Positions 5,466-7,756 of a stretch of 7,756 nucleotides of DNA are shown here, piece by piece. Numbering within the stretch: position 1 is the stretch's first letter; every line of letters starts with the position of its first letter. The stretch comes from Candidatus Bathyarchaeota archaeon RBG_13_52_12 (lineage in GTDB: Archaea > Thermoproteota > Bathyarchaeia > TCS64): assembly GCA_001774245.1 (NCBI GenBank), contig MEZF01000101.1:840-8595 (forward strand). The letters run 5' to 3'. The notes under the pieces were generated by a model that was not told where the DNA came from, did not search any database, and saw nothing but the letters and a program-made list of their open reading frames with translations. A program made the translations under genes and the position numbers.

Positions 5466-6185
5466 TTGAAGTTAGAGAATTACTTGAGCATCTTTGATTG
5501 CATAAAAAACAGAATAGGAAATAACGAGACACTTGCCAAGAGATTATACTCACTTATTCTCTTCGGGTCATATGTTAGGGGAGACTTTATCGAGGGAGTA
5601 AGCGACATTGACTTCTTTGCAGTGTTTAGTGACTCTGCCGAGGAATCAATTCCCAAGCTTATTGAGATCCTAAAAGAATGCACTCAAGGTATTAAGTATA
5701 AGTTGGTTGACCTGCCTTGTGTAAATATTAATGATCTACGGGAACCTTTGAAACAGAAAAATCCTCTAAAATTCTTAACATTCTATCAGGAAGACTTTCT
5801 CAAAAACCATAAAGTAGTATATGGTGAAGACATTTCTGACATCCTCCCCTCATACGATAAGAAAACGCTACAAAGCGCGAGAGCGGAGCAACTTATTCGG
5901 GCACCTCAGAGGTTTAAAGATAATCCTGAATTGTTACTACTATCCGCGGGAGAAACGGCAAGATTTGAGGCCATCATTAACGGATCAAATAGTATTAGCA
6001 AAGCCGATATAATGAAAACACTGGAAAAAATCGGTGACGAGGAAGCCCTGCACATTTACTCGTCTTACATCGAAGGCAAGGAAATTGAATTTTCAAGAGA
6101 ATATTTGTCATGCTTTATAGTCTCCAGGATATCTAAATTTTTAGAAAATCGTTCTCAACAAAACAATAGAAAAGTTATACACTAG
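5466..6185 (+). CDS. Nucleotidyltransferase-fold (Pol beta superfamily) protein
   Basis: This is a 239-residue soluble protein. LFGSYVRGDF (32-41) and GVSDIDFFAVF (44-54) form the GS...RG...SDID signature of minimal nucleotidyltransferases. Asp47 and Asp49 would bind metal, and Asp82 in YKLVDLP is a candidate for the third carboxylate, so the catalytic set looks intact. Residues from about 134 on are helical, with GETARFEAI (162-170) and a terminal block IYSSYIEGKEIEF (197-209); this may be a substrate-binding or HEPN-like helical region. The substrate is unknown. Relatives include MNT antitoxins and antibiotic-modifying enzymes, but no HEPN toxin gene lies next to it. The start is uncertain: TTG 5466 has no ribosome binding site, TTG 5484 is the next option, and an ATG at 5453 is out of frame. 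The gene is visibly AT-richer than its neighbours and lies beside an IS remnant, which suggests acquisition. Confidence 0.75.
   Translation: MKLENYLSIFDCIKNRIGNNETLAKRLYSLILFGSYVRGDFIEGVSDIDFFAVFSDSAEESIPKLIEILKECTQGIKYKLVDLPCVNINDLREPLKQKNPLKFLTFYQEDFLKNHKVVYGEDISDILPSYDKKTLQSARAEQLIRAPQRFKDNPELLLLSAGETARFEAIINGSNSISKADIMKTLEKIGDEEALHIYSSYIEGKEIEFSREYLSCFIVSRISKFLENRSQQNNRKVIH
6170..6182 (+). promoter_or_regulatory. Possible TATA box for the M20 gene (leaderless)
   Basis: AAAAGTTATACAC, inside the last codons of the nucleotidyltransferase gene, is TATA-like. Its centre is about 30 bases before GTG 6207. No clear ribosome binding site precedes that GTG, so the transcript may be leaderless. 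Confidence 0.3.
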
Positions 6186-6206
6186 CGCACGAGCGAGACT
6201 ATTTCG

Positions 6207-7574
6207 GTGGACGATTTGTTGAGCAAGACGCAGTCATTAATCGCGGATAGGTGGGAGGGGTACCTCAATGAGGTTAGGGGCTTCCTGAGGATGCCGAGCA
6301 TATCCCCGACTGGTGAGGGCATCGAGGAGACTGCCCGCTTCCTCAGGGATTTCCTACATGAGAGGTTCGGATGTGAGGCTACCCTGTTGAGGTATGGGGG
6401 TAACCCGATCGTCTATGGTCACATGGACAATGGCTCGGACAGGACGCTGGTTCTGTATAATATGTACGACGTCCTGACGGTAGAGCCATTGAGTGAGTGG
6501 GTCTCTCCACCTTTCGGAGCTGAGATCGTGGGGGACAGGATCATCAATAGGGGGGCGCTTAACACGAAGGCGCCCCTGATGTGTATGTTGCTCGGGGTTG
6601 AGGTTCTTAGGGACGCATCGGGAAAGCTGCCAGTAAACCTCATCTTCGTCCTGGAGGGGGAGGAGGAGACGGGGAGTCGGAGCATGGTTAGCCTCATAGA
6701 GGACAAGGGGGATGAGCTAAGGAAGGCGCAGTCCGGGTACTTCATGATGCCTACGGAGGGTACGAAGGGAAAGCCCCAGATCATGCTGGGGAAGAAGGGC
6801 ATTATATACGCTGAGCTAAAGATCAATGTCTCACAGTACGATGCCCACGGTAGTTACGTCCAGCTGCACCATAACCCTCTCGAGATCGCCTCCAACCTCG
6901 TCGCCTCACTGAAGGACAAGGACGGGAACATCGTAGCCGATTGGCTCTACGACGACGTGGTCACCCCGGAGCCGGATGACCTCAAGTACCTCCCGGAGCT
7001 CATGGAGGCTTTCGACCTCAACGAAGTCATTACTTCATACGGGATAAAGAGGACCAGGAAGACTGGCCGTGACGCCTATATCGAGGTGTTCTACAAGCCC
7101 GCTATCAACGTAGACGGGGTCATTGGCGGATACACGGGTGAGGGTACGAAGACGATCACACCGGCGGAGGTGAAGCTGAAGATGGACTTCAGGCTGGTCC
7201 CCAACATGACGCCGGAGGGCACTCTGAACCGGTTTATGAGGCATCTTGAGGAGAAGGGATTCAAGGAGTTGGTCGACATCAAACTATACCACAACTATGA
7301 CTGGAGCAAGACCCCGCCAGACGCTCACATCGCGAGGGCTGCTAATCAGGCGTTCGTGGACATGGGGATGAAGTCGTACACGATGACGTTGGCGCAGGGC
7401 TCGGCACCCGAGTACTTGTTCACGAAGAGGCTGGGGATCCCGATCGTTACCGCGGCACCCGGCTATGGCGGGCGGATCCACGCGCCTAATGAATTCATCG
7501 AGGTCGACGCTGTGCGGAAGATGATCGAGTACATGACACCGCTGATCACGAATTGGGCGAAGCTGGTAAAGTAG
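6207..7574 (+). CDS. M20-family metallopeptidase homologue with altered metal site
   Basis: This 455-residue soluble protein has the full M20 (ArgE/DapE/CNDP-like) layout. The catalytic domain comes first (about 1-200), then an inserted dimerisation domain (about 205-325, with DAHGSY and NPLEIASNL), then the return of the catalytic domain. Retained are Asp88 (YNMYDV), the Glu153-Glu154 pair in EGEEETGS, His214 and His425 in IHAPNE. Substituted are the first metal His (Met86), the bridging Asp of the usual DDKG motif (Asn119 in GALNTKAP) and probably the later Asp ligand (Thr183 region in FMMPTEG). The enzyme may therefore bind metal differently or not at all. I recall M20-annotated proteins with the same M/N changes, so this may be a subfamily trait. 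GTG 6207 gives the usual family length and lies 21 bases after the upstream stop. A dipeptidase, deacylase or amidohydrolase role is possible; the substrate is unknown. Confidence 0.85.
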   Translation: MDDLLSKTQSLIADRWEGYLNEVRGFLRMPSISPTGEGIEETARFLRDFLHERFGCEATLLRYGGNPIVYGHMDNGSDRTLVLYNMYDVLTVEPLSEWVSPPFGAEIVGDRIINRGALNTKAPLMCMLLGVEVLRDASGKLPVNLIFVLEGEEETGSRSMVSLIEDKGDELRKAQSGYFMMPTEGTKGKPQIMLGKKGIIYAELKINVSQYDAHGSYVQLHHNPLEIASNLVASLKDKDGNIVADWLYDDVVTPEPDDLKYLPELMEAFDLNEVITSYGIKRTRKTGRDAYIEVFYKPAINVDGVIGGYTGEGTKTITPAEVKLKMDFRLVPNMTPEGTLNRFMRHLEEKGFKELVDIKLYHNYDWSKTPPDAHIARAANQAFVDMGMKSYTMTLAQGSAPEYLFTKRLGIPIVTAAPGYGGRIHAPNEFIEVDAVRKMIEYMTPLITNWAKLVK

Positions 7575-7580
7575 GTAACC

Positions 7581-7592
7581 CTTCTCCTTTTT
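7581..7592 (+). terminator. Oligo-pyrimidine/T terminator after the M20 gene
   Basis: CTTCTCCTTTTT begins 6 bases after the TAG stop and ends in five T. It is a plausible archaeal T-tract terminator without a hairpin. Confidence 0.4.
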
Positions 7593-7656
7593 CAAGTCGA
7601 ATACAGGTGTCTCCGGTTAGACTGACTGTAAAAAATGTTGTCGCGTGCTTGTCTGG

Positions 7657-7670
7657 TAAAATTTTTAAGA
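7657..7670 (+). promoter_or_regulatory. TATA box for the downstream M14 gene
   Basis: TAAAATTTTTAAGA is an A/T-rich TATA-like box about 26 bases before GAGGT (7691-7695). Transcription would start near 7690, giving a short leader ahead of ATG 7700. Confidence 0.45.
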
Positions 7671-7699
7671 CGCATGTTTAACTTTGAGTTGAGGTTGTT

Positions 7700-7756
7700 A
7701 TGGTTAAGAATGTAATCTCTCCTGAGAGGTTCTTCGGCTACCAGCTCGGAAGCGAT
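7700..7756 (+). CDS. M14 zinc-carboxypeptidase-like protein, N-terminal start (3' partial)
   Basis: Only 19 codons are in the window. After ATG 7700 they read MVKNVISPERFFGYQLGSD. A block of the form SPE-FFG--LGSD is the usual N-terminus of prokaryotic M14 carboxypeptidase-like proteins, the same family as the gene that ends at 554. The ATG has GAGGTT 3-8 bases upstream and a TATA-like box in front, so it begins its own transcript. The catalytic domain lies beyond the window. The family call depends on a very short stretch. Confidence 0.6.
   Translation, partial: MVKNVISPERFFGYQLGSD

Noticed and set aside
5466..6185. MNT/HEPN toxin-antitoxin pair
   Set aside because: The nucleotidyltransferase motif fits MNT, but no neighbouring HEPN gene with an RxxxxH motif is present, and the protein is longer than a typical MNT antitoxin.
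6419..6826. Minus-strand open frame of 135 codons
   Set aside because: It lies inside the M20 gene, whose motifs run through this stretch without a break.

Overview
The window looks like a chromosomal segment of an archaeon. Several genes are preceded by TATA-like boxes about 25-30 bases before the leader or start codon, genes end in oligo-T tracts, TTG and GTG starts are common, and a DUF483-like protein of archaeal type is present. The lineage cannot be fixed from this sequence. A Thermoproteota or Bathyarchaeia-like source is my guess. Most genes look moderate in GC, while the stretch from about 5160 to 6185 is visibly AT-richer.

Layout. 3-554 (+): the C-terminal part of an M14 zinc-carboxypeptidase-like protein whose catalytic domain lies upstream. 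706-1578 (+): a DUF483-like cysteine-motif protein. 1650-1997 (-): a small conserved protein with a charged tail. 2122-5084 (-): a tight four-gene operon of membrane proteins, read from high to low coordinates. The order is DUF6754-like protein, six-TM protein, single-domain protein with a TM at each end, and seven-TM protein. 5198-5434: a decayed transposase remnant between imperfect inverted repeats. 5466-6185 (+): an AT-rich nucleotidyltransferase-fold protein. 6207-7574 (+): an M20-family peptidase homologue lacking several canonical metal ligands. 7700-end (+): the first 19 codons of another M14 carboxypeptidase.

How the genes may work together. The most interesting unit is the four-gene membrane operon. 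The genes overlap or are separated by 1-5 bases, so they are probably co-translated and may form one envelope complex. By the positive-inside rule the DUF6754-like domain should be cytoplasmic and the domain of the third protein extracytoplasmic. All four resemble proteins I remember from bacterial, especially Chloroflexi-like, gene clusters, but I know of no assigned function. The small 115-residue protein on the same strand just downstream may belong to the same process. The M14 and M20 genes suggest a neighbourhood of peptide or amino-acyl hydrolases. The M20 protein may not be an ordinary dizinc peptidase. No rRNA, tRNA or CRISPR array was seen.
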